DNA from: Watersipora subatra
Taxonomy: Eukaryota; Bryozoa; Gymnolaemata; Cheilostomatida; Watersiporidae
Length of the DNA stretch: 64,000 nt
NCBI RefSeq assembly: GCF_963576615.1
Contig: NC_088716.1
Location: forward strand, 61,474,228 to 61,538,227
Direction: 5' to 3'
The translations under genes and the position numbers were made by a program. Shown in pieces: positions 26,059 through 37,400 of this stretch; position 1 is the first letter of the stretch; every line of letters begins with the position of its first letter. Below the pieces are notes generated by a model. It searched no databases. It saw only the letters and a list, made by a program, of their open reading frames with translations, and was not told the origin of the DNA.

Positions 26059-26376
26059 TTACAAAAATATTACTTTCACTACCATCAGAGTCAGTGCTGC
26101 TATTTTTTGTCGGTTTAATGAAAAAAAAAGTAAATCTGAATTAGCTATAATATCATCAACATAAGTAATTATCTGTTGTCTAATGTAAGTTATGTATCTT
26201 GGTCTACTAAAATTCACTAAATGCCTCTCATCTTCAGCTCTGTTGTGATACTCTCCTTTACTGTTAAAGCATACGTAGCTCACTGACTCCAGCAAAACAA
26301 TGCTACTAGCATAACTCATCAACGACAAAAACAGATACAAAAACCACAGCATAATTGCTTTATAATAGCATACCAT
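26059..26376 (-). CDS. Possible small secreted protein, orphan
   Basis: A 105-codon frame from ATG with a hydrophobic N-terminus (MLWFLYLFLSLMSYASS at about residues 9-25) that would suit a signal peptide. A charged stretch KGEYHNRAEDERHLVNF follows, then a second half rich in Ile and Leu. There is only one cysteine beyond the signal. No family was recognised. The codon mix is as AT-rich as surrounding non-coding DNA, and a frame of this length can occur by chance here. It may equally be an exon or nothing. Confidence 0.25.
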   Translation of the reverse strand: MVCYYKAIMLWFLYLFLSLMSYASSIVLLESVSYVCFNSKGEYHNRAEDERHLVNFSRPRYITYIRQQIITYVDDIIANSDLLFFSLNRQKIAALTLMVVKVIFL

Positions 26377-27053
26377 AACATACCTTAGGCAAGACTAACT
26401 AATGACGACAAACATCATGAATACTTTAACAGATGATTGAATGTGAGCCAGTGCTAAAACTAATATTAATGACATATTTAATGACAGACTTAATCCTACT
26501 CTGCTTATGATAGGTAATCCAATTCACATGTATCTCGGACGGTTCTTACATAAAACTTACACAATAATGTTGGTTTTTTCGGTTGGAAATTTCCAAACAA
26601 AAATTTAAAATTATCTTGTGATTCAATGCTAATTTTATACAACAAATTTTGGACAACATTGTCAATACCATAAAAGTCCTAAATATCACTGGTTATGTTG
26701 TCAACGGATAATAAAATCAGGCTACTACGCAATTACTGGGAAGTTCGCGAAAATGCGCAGTCGACCATATATTTCACATAACTGAGCATACGGCAGTGAA
26801 AGCGTATACGACACTGTATATTGTTAGTCATATGTATATTTAGTGATCGAATCTTAGGAAAACCAGAAACATGAGTGTACCAGGACCTTTGAAATTGAAA
26901 TTGAAAATTGAAAATTGAAATCCATTGAAAACTACCAACTAAAAATGTATAATGGTGAAAATTAGATTTAAAAAAACAAAACACCAAAGGTAATATCAAT
27001 TAGCTACCTATAGGAAGTGCAACTTTGGCTTTTCCAATCGTTGAAAGAATATA
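26377..27053. other. Non-coding, nothing recognised
   Basis: AT-rich, with a short AAATTGAAATTGAAAATTG simple repeat near 26890. No supported gene. Confidence 0.35.
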
Positions 27054-27931
27054 CAGTAGGCCTACATTACGAGCTCCTGCAGCATAAATAATATTTTCCA
27101 GTGAAGTTTACAATATATTGATTGTACAATATAAGAACAGTAAAATACATGTGAATTGCACAACCCATTCAAAGACCTTTCCAAACTGACCTTTCGGGCA
27201 TACAAAGAGGAAAAACTTGACGTAATTTTTTTTAAATATGTGGGGTGTACTGTAACTGCAGTAATATTAGGGTGCATTGACAACTTTTCTCTGTTTTTGA
27301 TCAACCTCATTTGTTTTTTACCATTTTTCAGTACTTCCACAATAACTTGGGGAGCGTACATCTTTGACATTCATTTACAACGATTTACTAATTTTTCTAA
27401 ACAGCAATGTATAATCTGCAAAGGAAAACTAATAACAAATATTTTATGTCTACAAGGAAACAAAACAACAAAATATTTTACAAAAGCTGTTCTGCCTGCT
27501 CATCACCTATCTGTATTCAGAGGTCAAGGTTAGGAAAAAATAGAACTAGTGATGATACTCCCACTCGTTACATTCACATTGGTGGACTTACGCTGTAACA
27601 CCTGTGCCAATCAATCGCCTTTATATTTATGAACATTGCACAATTACCCTATTCTCTGTTTTGTCGGTACATCTGGCAATCTGTCACAACCAACTAGATT
27701 GCTACGAAAATTATATACATAATATGTATAATGCTATATTCACATAGTCTTCTCTCTTACATGTAAAGCAATCAATATAAACTAACGTTTAAATCAAAGT
27801 TGAGAACTCACTCGACTTAGCATGTAATATGGAATTTTTTTGGTAGTCGGAAGCAAAAACTTTACAGAAATGTATGTCGTCTAGACTTTAGTTCTAAGAG
27901 GTATAGGCCTACGTTATAGGAGCGTTTACTG
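27054..27931. mobile_element. Tc1/mariner-like MITE
   Basis: The left end CAGTAGGCCTACATTACGAG and the right end (complement CAGTAAACGCTCCTATAACG, with GTAGGCCTATACC just inside) form imperfect inverted ends flanked by TA (27052-27053 and 27932-27933). The GCTCCTATAACG end is shared with 13185-13330. Overlapping open frames of 102 and 125 codons on opposite strands lie inside; neither shows a recognised transposase motif. Confidence 0.55.
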
Positions 27932-27954
27932 TATATGGTAAGAGTGATGGGAGT

Positions 27955-28115
27955 GATAAGAATGGCTTAGCCTTGTGGTTAGTCACTCTTGTTAGTAGAC
28001 TTGCGGTCTGAATGTCATGAGTCCAATATACTGCAAGGCGATTTTCTCATTGCTAAGGCTTTATCGCTATAATTTGGTGAATGAATGACAGACAGACAAA
28101 CATTGAGATTCGTGT
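27955..28115 (+). repeat. tRNA-headed SINE
   Basis: An A-box-like TGGCTTAGCCTTGTGG (27963-27978) and a B-box-like ATGAGTCCAAT about 50 bases on, followed by a body ending in GACAGACAGACAAAC. The head lacks a proper tRNA cloverleaf, so it is a retroposon and not a tRNA gene. Confidence 0.55.
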
Positions 28116-29839
28116 ATATATATCTAGATTTAACCCTGCATTTATTTATTCTAGCTTGTTCAAACTGCCATTGTGTTATCTTAAAAATTCTAGCAGCAAG
28201 GCCAAACGGCTAACATAAATAATATACAAGCTAGGGCCCAGACAGTTCTATTTTCCAAACAGCTTTCTGTAAACTGCATCATCTGATTTGCTCTAAGGTC
28301 AGCATATAGCATGCATGCATATACCGTAACAAAAATAGGTATTTTTAATGTTTTATGTTTGAATGTACATGTTGGTTCTAGTAAGTGTTACAGAGCAGGC
28401 TTTATTATTCACATGTGTGTTCTACCACTCTTTAACTAGCTCTGCCTTACAAACCTGGCCCTTCAGGCTGAGAGCCACATAATGCGTATATAACGAGTAT
28501 GTGATAATATTGCAAAATACTAGATAAGCAGCTGTAATAACATTGGCCTTGCTTTGACTGCAGCAGCCGTAAATAACATCTCTGTCACATCTAGAAATAC
28601 TGTGACGATTAGTGTTAGTCTTGCTTCATAAATAGGTGTATTTATATATATGTATCCGACCCATATTTCTCAGTCCATTGGTCACCTGCACCTAAATTAG
28701 GCAGGGCTAAGAATAAAGGGAGTAACAGACAGAAATTTGTGCCTGTCCCAGCAACTATAGGCAATGAATTGGTACACCACAATTAGCTCTAAAGGTTAGC
28801 TCTGAGGTTGATTAGGTAACATTGTTTTATGGACTGGCTTGATGATCTGGCCAAATACAGAGCTGAATGCAAGCTGATTATACTAATTAATCTTGGCTTC
28901 ACTCACATTTCCATTGCTACATCATCCAATACGACTAATGTTGAAGTATAATCAAAATAACTATATTATAGCATTTGTAGACTCCTCCCCTCCTGATACA
29001 TGGAGTTTTTAAAGAAGGTGCAAACCAACGGTGAAGGCCTCAACATCGCTTCAAAATCTTATAAATCGCACCGTCAAATACTTCAAAACCACTCCTGTCT
29101 CTTAAATAACCCATCTAAGAACTGTGGTAACTGAAGGCCAAAACTTCATGCTGGTTGCTTTCATGACACCAAGGCCAACCTTGCGGGTTTTCAAAAAGGG
29201 CACCTGGCTACATAGATGTTAATTAATATTGAGGTCAAGCCTTTTTACTTGTGGCTGCTACATGCCAACAGACAGCGTGTGTAATAAGAAAATTGTGATA
29301 ATAATTGAATTTTCGCATCTGGTTGCATTTTTTCAACAATTCATCTCAACAACTATTAGACATGGTCATGATAAAAACACTCTAAAATAATTTGAGTTAT
29401 GACATACTAAACTTTGAAGTATAAAGAATTTATTGTATTATAAACATTTCCAAGTTTTCCTAATATTTTTCAGATATATGGTAAAAGTGAGAATCTTTTT
29501 GTCCCCTTGTTAATAGATGTTTGTGTGAATCCCTGTTGCTATCTTCATTCAAATGTCATTCATGGACAAATTAAAAGTATGTTGGAAACTCATTAAATAA
29601 AAATGAGACTGTAAAAATCAACCATTTCAGTTAAGCACACATGTTTTGGCTTTATTTTAAAAATTGTAGTTTTGCAAAAATATATTTGGCATATAATTTA
29701 CCAAGTTTAACTAAAAAAACCTCATAGTCTCAGATTTTGATGATTTTTTTAATATGTTGTTGCCCATATTGAAAAGCGCTTATATCCCAAATTTTGATAT
29801 TCTAGGGTCATTGGTTCAGGTGCTAAGAAGATTTCAACA
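28116..29839. other. Non-coding, nothing recognised
   Basis: AT-rich. The stretch 28980-29230 is less AT-rich and contains a 44-codon frame from 29000, but shows no repeat partner or recognised protein. Confidence 0.35.
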
Positions 29840-31100
29840 TTGACCATTAGTAGCCCGAGTTTGAGGGCATAGCACATCTACATGTAGCTGAATTTAGACT
29901 CATATGATCTGAAGAATATACAAGTTAAATATCTAGATTTTTGTGTCTACACAAAGTTTCTATATTTACACAAACAAATAGGTTTGAAATTTTTTGGATA
30001 AATAATGGGGGAGATAACTTAAACCAAAAAGGAACGAAAATGCTATTTTAGCGACTATTCAAAAACAATTATCCCTCCTATCATATAATTTGCCTTTGTT
30101 TCTGTTATTATTTCTGAATTTCTCCATGCCTCAGCTATCCAAAACTAGTCTCATCTTCTCTGTAGATGTATCAGGTCAGCGTCTGGAAGCCATACAAGAA
30201 TAAGGTCTTTGTCGAATTACTGCAAAAGGAGAGGTCGAGGTCAACCTGTGGTTTCAACAGTCGCACATTTTTCTCATGTTTTACACCAATTAGCATATGC
30301 AGATTTCATTAAAACTATCACAAGTTTGTGTTTCAGCCTGTAAAATGCTGAAAATTGAGTTACAAATGCCCTCCAAACTCCTTTAAAACTTGCCTCAATC
30401 AAATGAGGTTATCCCCCCTTGTCAAGCTTTAACTTGGCTGATTATTAGAATATTATCCTATCAAGTTCAAATATGCCGTGTAATTTTGATTTGTGATTGT
30501 GATAGTAATGAGCCTAAAATATTTTCTTAACTTACATTCCTCAATGTTATCAATTGTTGTAGCTTCAAATGCATATGCTTTGCCTGAGTTGGTGGTAGAT
30601 GGCGGCGCCACAGCTAATAGAACATGCTCTTGTGGTACCCAGCAGATGTCATCTTGCTGTGGCCATGTGAAATTGTTGGTTGAGCCTTTGCACATGAATC
30701 TCACATTAACACAAACGTTCTCTCGATCATAGCCAATTGCCATCCTCATATACCATCGACCATCATATATACAGGCCAGATATTGTCCAGGTTGAGGTGT
30801 TAAGGTATTGCTGGTAACATGTGAGTCATCAGTCTTCCCAACTTTGTATTCTTGTAGCATACATTTTTCATCAACCAGTGGTGAAAGTTTGCAAACTTCA
30901 ATGGCTGTTCTACTGAGCGGCTTGAAACCGTGCAAGTTCTGAAAACCAATGACTCGTTGTGCTGCCTTGAACCTTGGTTTTTAATTCGCTGCTTGTTCTG
31001 CGACTTCTACAGTGAGTACATAAAACACCTCCACCCCAGCAATGTTTTCTCTAGCATACTTGCACAGTGGTTTAGCACTGAGCAGTCTTTCTTTTCCTGA
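29840..31100 (-). repeat. Left arm of 3.2-kb inverted repeat
   Basis: Reverse-complement match to 31829-33075 over about 1.24 kb with scattered substitutions and small gaps. Matching blocks include GCCCTCAAACTCGGGC near the outer edge, AAACAAAGGCAAATTAT in the middle and AACATTGCTGGGGTGGAGG at the inner edge. It contains the C-terminal part of the transposase pseudogene. Confidence 0.85.
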
Positions 31101-31322
31101 CTTAACTAACTGCTTGGAGTGACGGGTGGCCAGTCTCTTGACCACCTCGCGAATCCCATCTCACGGACCTTTTTCATGTGAGATGGCAAAGAAGCTCCAA
31201 GATGCTGTAAGATTGAAATCAAGCTCATGGTAACATAAGTTGGCAAAGTTCTTGTAATTCTTGTATTGGGCGCCAGATCCATCACTGAAATAATTCACAT
31301 GAGTCACTTGAGGTAGGTTTTT
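30486..31322 (-). pseudogene. DDE-type transposase-like pseudogene
   Basis: One minus-strand frame runs from about 31322 with THVNYFSDGSGAQYKN, then KNFANLCYHELDF, SWSFFAISHEKGP, and a DGIREVVKRLATRHSKQ block. After a variable stretch it ends in a domain with PGQYLACIYDGRWY, VRFMCKGS and FTWPQQDDICWVP. A YFSDG..xQYKN...HGKG..DG...VKR pattern is familiar from transposase-derived proteins common in invertebrate genomes, and the Asp in FSDG may be catalytic; this assignment is from memory. Two in-frame stops, TGA at 31161-31163 and TAA at 30981-30983, break it. The N-terminal half was not found. Confidence 0.6.
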
Positions 31323-31409
31323 TTAATGAATCTGATGAGCGTTCTCTGGAATGTATGTATACAATCTAAAATGCGTTATCCGGATTTTACGCTTTGGATT
31401 GTAACCGAA

Positions 31410-31828
31410 AAGTGCTGCAGAAATTGTTTGCGATGTATTGGGTCACATAATCAGATTACGACTTGCCGATTAGACCAAACCAAAAGAAAACGGTAAAGTA
31501 GCAAGCATCTATATTTGATACGGTGTCTTCGGTAAAACCCGAAGTGTTTGTCATAAACCAGTTCTACGATAAGTTTTACATTGAGCTTTTTATTGGCATT
31601 TTAATTCACATGAGAACATCACGTGACAAGACAATAACCAAGTATCATGTCTACGTCCAAGAAATAGAGAGATTCGAACCTACGGCAGCTTTTCGTTTTT
31701 GAGCTTTTAAGAGCTTGTAATTACATTTTCACACATTTGGCACCTACACCACAACAGAGTAAGACATGGTGAATCTTCTGATACCAAATAACTGTAATGT
31801 GAATTTTGTTGCAGGTCAACCTTCAAGT
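31410..31828 (+). mobile_element. Half copy of the 6795-7712 fold-back family
   Basis: From about AGTGCTGCAGAAATT to GTTGCAGGTCAACCTTCAAG it follows 7270-7712 throughout, with shared blocks GCATCTATATTTG, ACATGGTGAATCTT and ATACCAAATAAC. It lies in the spacer between the two inverted-repeat arms and stops exactly where the right arm begins. Confidence 0.75.
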
Positions 31829-32386
31829 CAGGAAAAGAAAGACTGCTCAGTACTGAGCAACTGTACAAGTATGCTAGGGAAAACATTGCTGGGGTGGAGG
31901 TGTTTTATGTACCCACTGATGAAGCCGCAGATTAGGCAGCGATTTTGGAGCCAAGGCTCAAATCAACACAACGAGTCATTGGTTGTCGGGAACAGCACTG
32001 GTTCAAGCCACTCAGTAGGAAAGCCATTGAAGTTTGAAAACTTTCACCACTTGTTGAAAAAAATGTATGCTACAAAGATATAAAGTTGAGAAGACTGATG
32101 ACTCACATGTTACCAGCAATACCTTAACACCTCAACCTGGACAATATCTGGCCTGTATATATGATGGTCGGTAGTATATGGGGATGGCAATTGGCTATGA
32201 TCAAGAGAACAATGATGTTAATGTGAGATTCATGTGCAAAGGCTCAACAAACAATTTCACATGATCAAAGCGAGAAGACATCTGCTGGGTACCACAAGAG
32301 CGGTTTTTTATTAGCAGTGGTGCCACCACCTACGACCAACTCAGGCAAAACATATGCATTTGAAGCTACAACAATTGATAACATTT
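31829..32386 (+). pseudogene. Second, more decayed transposase-like copy
   Basis: This is the C-terminal portion of the same protein as 30486-31322 in inverted orientation, recognisable by PQPGQYLACIYDG and VRFMCKGSTNNFT. It contains several stops and small frameshifts. It starts abruptly at the inverted-repeat junction, so the FSDG region is missing. Confidence 0.6.
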
Positions 32387-33075
32387 AGGAATATATGTTA
32401 ATAAAATAATTCAAGCTTCATTACTATCACAATCACAAACCAAAAGAAAACAGAAAATTTGATAATGAAAGGATAATAATCAGCCAAGTTAAAGCTTGAC
32501 AAGCGGGATCATCTCATTTAATTAAGGCGATTTAAAAAGGTGTTTGCAGGCCATTTGAAACTCAATTTTAAGCGGTTTACAGTATGAAACACAAACTTTA
32601 GATGGTTTTAATAAAATCTGCATATGTGAATTGGTGTAAACATGAGAAAATGTGTGACTTTGCTGAAACCACAAGTTGACCTGGACCTCTACTATTGCAG
32701 TATTTCGACTAAGACGTTAATCTTGCAGGCTTATGGCTTCTATACGCAGACCCGATGCATCTACAGAGAATACGAGACTAGTGTTAGATAGCTGAGCCTT
32801 GGGGAAATTCAGAAATAATAACAGAAACAAAGGCAAATTATATGTTAGGAGCAATAATTGTTTTTGAATAGTCGCTAAAAAGCATTTTTGGTCATTTTCG
32901 GTCGGAGTTATCTCCCACATTATTCTTCTGAAATTTTTCATTCATTTGCTTGTGTAAATATACAAATTGTGTGTAAACACAAAAGAATCTATACCTCTGA
33001 CTGGTATATTCTTGAATTTATAAGAGTCTAAAGTCAGCTAAATATGCTATGCCCTCAAACTCAGGCGAAAAATGG
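31829..33075 (+). repeat. Right arm of 3.2-kb inverted repeat
   Basis: Inverted copy of 29840-31100. The transposase-derived sequence inside (about 31829-32386) is further decayed: the block matching PGQYLACIYDGRWY has a TAG (GGTCGGTAGTATATG), and the C-terminal domain carries further stops. Confidence 0.85.
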
Positions 33076-33084
33076 TTCAAGTTC

Positions 33085-33490
33085 CCCAAGTTTCATGATC
33101 AGATAACGACTAGATGATTAGACCAAGCCAAAACAAAGCTGTAAAGTAGCGAGCATCTATATTTGATATGGGTTTCTCGATAAAACCCGAAGTGTTTGTC
33201 ATAAACTAATGCTACGAGAACTTTTCTATTGAGCCTTGTATTGGCCTTCAATTTCACGTGAGAACATCAGTTGTCAAAACAATAACCAAAAATGCTGGAC
33301 TAGCCTACGTCAGTAAAATAAATTGATTCCAACCGGCGGCGATTAACTGTTCGATTTAGAGCTTTTAAAAATTGCAATTACATTTACACATATTTTGCAC
33401 CAACAACACAGCAGAGTAAGACATGGTCAATCTTTTGATACTATACACCTGTAATGTGAATTTATTTTGTGCAAGTCAACCTTTACAGCT
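33085..33490 (+). mobile_element. Half copy of the 6795-7712 fold-back family
   Basis: The third copy, directly right of the inverted repeat, shares GCGAGCATCTATATTTGATA, CATAAACTAATGCTACGAGA and AACACAGCAGAGTAAG with the other copies. The left half is absent, as at 31410-31828. Confidence 0.75.
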
Positions 33491-35299
33491 TTTGATTAAA
33501 AGCTCTTAAATTAAAAATTAGATTAAAATTCTTGTTATATATGTTGGATGAAATGTGGTGTACTCTTGCATGTGTGACACAATAGTTATGATATAGTTAA
33601 CTAAAAAATTCACACAGGTCTAAAACCATCACTTTTTGTGAGATTTGCAATGTAGCTCTCTGTTTCAAAGTTCAATGTATTACACGAGCTAATTATATTT
33701 ATCAAAGCGTTTTCGTAAAAAGATTAAAATGTTGATATCATCGAAAATGTTGCAACTCTTACTCACTATTTATTGAGTAGGACGTACAACTAATATTGAT
33801 GTCATTATTTGGCAAATACTTCCTATAAACCTTTTAAAACCAATATTTTGAAATTGTCCATTGCATAAAGTTTTAAAAATCGTTATATAATCGCTGTATT
33901 TTCCTTCTTTTGACTTTCTGCATGTTGTTTTATTTGATTTGGCTGCAGGGATGTTTCAAAATTAAAATTGAGAATTTTTGATTGCATTGATAAAGTTCAG
34001 AAGAAAATGTTTACTCCAAAAAGATGTCAATCGTTGCACTTCCTGTTCTTCATCCAGTGATGTCATCGGCTATTGCAGCCAAGTTGCGGTATTATGCATA
34101 TTTATTGACGTACATATTATTTGTGTTTGCTTATGAGTGTTTAGATGCAAATTAGAATGTAAGCCTATCCTTAGATACACTGCTATAGCCAGTTTCAAAT
34201 ATTATAAAGATAGTTTGATTAGAATTAGTCCCACTGGTTTGCTTTAAATACTGTATGAACACATGAGTATCCATTGATAACGTGACAGTATGTCTATTTT
34301 TATAAACAACTAGCATGACTATGGATGTAATTTTTGGAGAGGTCTGAGCACTTTTTTTGTGTGAGCATTGTAACTGGAATTGAGTTTTGCTAATTTTAAT
34401 CTTAAAACATCCTGTCTGTCAGAACACCAAAAACAACCAACAAAATTTCAAATGATGGAAAAACTTCAATACTTTTTGACCAACTATTTTTGAATTTGAC
34501 AGGAAAAGAGGCCGTTAAGACATCGAAGCAAATGAACTATGTATTAAAATTGAGACTAAAATGTCACAAGCATCTTAATTACTGTTTAAACCGTATAATA
34601 ATTGCTGACATTTCCAGAAGCACAGCAAGCGTTATATTAAAGTGTAACAGACAGCAAGGAGAACCACACGTTTTTAAAAAGCTTGCGAAAAATCATGGCA
34701 GCTTTGACTATCCATCATCAGTGGCCTCTAAGCACAAGTTGTCTTATCCTGCATATATGCACAGCTACTAGCAAGGTGCCTGGATGATTGTATTGGTAGT
34801 TCATTAGTACAGCCTTTTCATTAGCCTGTTCTCCATCAAATACAAACTCCAAGCAGTTCTACTTGTAAATGTATGAGAGTGTAAACTGATCAGTTCTTTA
34901 AAATATTTTTTACAAATATTTGTTTGCATCTCCTTGCTGATTTTCTACTCATAGTACAAGATTGCTGGGACTGTTCTTGATCAGTGTGAAAACCTAATTT
35001 TCTCAGCTGTCGCTATCCTTGTGCTTTTCCTCTAGCTGTCTCTGGCAGTGATGTTTCATGAACGGGCTGAATTCTAAAAACTTTACCTCGGGAAATTATC
35101 AAAGCAGCAATTTATTGGTAAAAAATAATTTTTTCGTTGCAACTTTTCAATATTTACCCAGTATGAAACCTTACCTATTACGCAACGTTTTTCCCAAACC
35201 TCCAACCATGGCTTAGAGCAGAAGGAGGCCCAGAATTCTTATTACAGAAAAACTGGTACCCTGTCAGTCTGGCAAGCTGAATTTGTAAAATTATTACAC
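33491..35299. other. Non-coding, nothing recognised
   Basis: The 93-codon frame at 34490-34771 has no recognised domain. Preceding sequence (34415-34480) weakly resembles internal sequence of the pogo-like element at 21981-23077. Confidence 0.3.
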
Positions 35300-35810
35300 A
35301 TAGGCTATGGGCCGAGCAGGCAAAACAGTTCTAGAAATGATGTTCCTTTGGCACCCCATTTTGGTGGCATTTTCTGCAGTGATTTAGACTAATTTTGGTA
35401 TGGAGAGCTCAAAACTGAAGAGTTGCCACAGCTGCCATTCCCACTTCCATGATAAATTTGATAAAAAGAATATATTAGGATTTATCTCCCCTGTAAATTA
35501 AATTATTTCCATAGAAGCGTCAGATTTGCAACTTTTTATCATAATTATTTTGCTGTAATTTAGGATGTCATTGGTGAAGTCGAAATTTATCTTCTATCTA
35601 TTTTCGAACATTCCATATCGTACTATTGTTACACCCACATGTAAACTATATACATGTATAAATGAATATGTACATACATGTATGTAAATAATTGTATGGT
35701 TTAATAGCTTTATTTTACAAAAACTATTCAAAACACTATAATTATGTTTTATAACCTGACACAGATTAGTTATGTTTTATTACCTGACACAGATGAATAA
35801 TAGAAAATAA
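35300..35810 (+). repeat. Dispersed repeat family, copy 1
   Basis: Shares GATTTAGACTAATT, AGGATTTATCTCCCCTGTAA and a TACATGTA-rich tail with 38970-39450 and, inverted, with 36760-37235. The outer end reads CTATGGGCCGAGCAGG. A ~30-base internal direct repeat (ATGTTTTATAACCTGACACAG) occurs near 35745-35795. Confidence 0.75.
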
Positions 35811-36759
35811 TAAGATACAAGATAAGTGCATTCACTGTTTGAGCTTTGACATGATTTGTGTAGCTCACATACATGACTCTCAAAAAATTAACTTAATAAA
35901 CATTGACTAGTCACTGTCTAGAAAGCTGGAAAACACTTTTAAAGAGCCTGAATGGTCTGTTTCAAATAGTGTACGCTTCAAGTTGTCTGCAATCGCTACT
36001 AGATTCACAGAACATATGCCATCAGAGACAAATAACAGCAAAATTGAGCTTGTTATGAGAAAACACTGTGAGGTGAGTGAGTATTTCAGAAGTCGACCTT
36101 CAGCAGGTAATGAAAGAACTCTGGGAATCATTTAAGTTTCAAAGCGACTTTATTCTCTCTGTGAAACCTACACACGCAGACTCTATGGCCAAGGAGATAG
36201 CACCCAGGAAAATGGTACAGACTTCAACTGACTAACAGACCGGCTGTTTGTGTCTAGGTCTAAACCAGTCAGTCCCTCCCTTCAATCGCTGAAAACCATG
36301 TGCATTGTGTCAATTATGTAGCAGCTATACATACATGTATATGGAAAGGGTCAACAACACAACTTGCCAAAGCACAATTTCCTTCTTTACATTGGTGGAT
36401 ACTGGGTAAGGAAAATGATGAGTATGCAGTAAAGTGTCATACCAGAATTATCGCCCCACCTGAAATTCTACAAGCTGTTCTATGGGAGTGTCAAAATCCA
36501 GGTCCCGAGGGAACTGATGTGCCAGTATCATGGCAGAGCTGCCTTACACAGAGCTTTACACATGCATGCACTGAAACAAAACTGTAGCAGGAGTAGCAGA
36601 AGATGCCGATAGTGAGGAAAATGATTAAGAACTAAACATATTGAACAAATAGTTAGGATATGCGATATTTTGAAATATCCCAGCTCGTTTTGTAAGACTG
36701 CTGATATTAGCTGTTAATAATACCACTAATAATAATGCTAATAATAATCACCAATTATT
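35811..36759. other. Spacer between inverted copies 1 and 2
   Basis: If copies 1 and 2 are terminal repeats of one transposon, this is its interior. The open frames at 35907-36131 (minus) and 36300-36587 (plus, containing WKGSTTQLAKAQFPSLHWW) were not recognised and show no catalytic motif. Confidence 0.3.
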
Positions 36760-37235
36760 ATATTCCATGATTCATCAGTATCAGGTTATAAAACATAATT
36801 AAAGAGGTTTTGAATTTTTTGTGTAAAATAAAGCTAATAAACCATACAACTATACACACATTTACATTTACATATACGTATATATATGTATATAGTTTAC
36901 ATGTGGTTGTAACAATGGTAAGATATAGAAAGTTAGAAAGTAGATAGAAGATGAATTTTGACTTCACCAATGACATCCTAAATTGCAGCAAAATAAATAT
37001 TATAAAAAGTTGCAAATCTGATGGTTCTATGGAAAGAACCTTATTTACAGGGGTGATAAATCCTAAACAAAATTTTATCAAATTTTTTTTCAGAATTGGG
37101 AATGACAGCTGTGGCAACTGTTCAGTTTGAATTATCCATACCAAAATTAGTCTGAATCACTGCAGAAATTGCCACTGAAAGGGGGTGCCAACAGAGATGC
37201 AAGAATAAACTGCCTTGGCCCACTGCCCAACATAG
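36760..37235 (-). repeat. Dispersed repeat family, copy 2 (inverted)
   Basis: Reverse complement of copy 1. The outer edge, complemented, reads CTATGTTGGGCAGTGGGCCA, matching copy 3 (CCGTGGGCCAAGACAG). With copy 1 it makes an inverted repeat with ~480-base arms. Confidence 0.75.
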
Positions 37236-37400
37236 CTGCAAGGTGGTTAAGCTGAGCCGTTTTTAGTGTTAGTTGTTAGTGTGCACAGCTGCTCAGCCAA
37301 AGATTTGAGTTCAATTTCCCATGCAATGTTTTTCCTAACCTCTATATCTAGCTTTAGACATATGGACAGACACTGCTATTATTTATATTATTAGTGTCAT
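37236..37400 (+). repeat. tRNA-headed SINE
   Basis: A tRNA-like head GGTGGTTAAGCTGAGCC with a B-box-like GAGTTCAATTTCC about 70 bases on, and a tail with TATGGACAGACAC as in the copy at 3133-3252. It abuts the outer end of repeat copy 2. Confidence 0.5.

Noticed and set aside
27062..27598. Frames of 102, 125 and 63 codons
   Set aside because: They overlap each other on both strands inside a MITE and show no recognised motif.
27955..28040. tRNA gene
   Set aside because: A- and B-box-like motifs exist but the cloverleaf is not supported and a SINE body follows.
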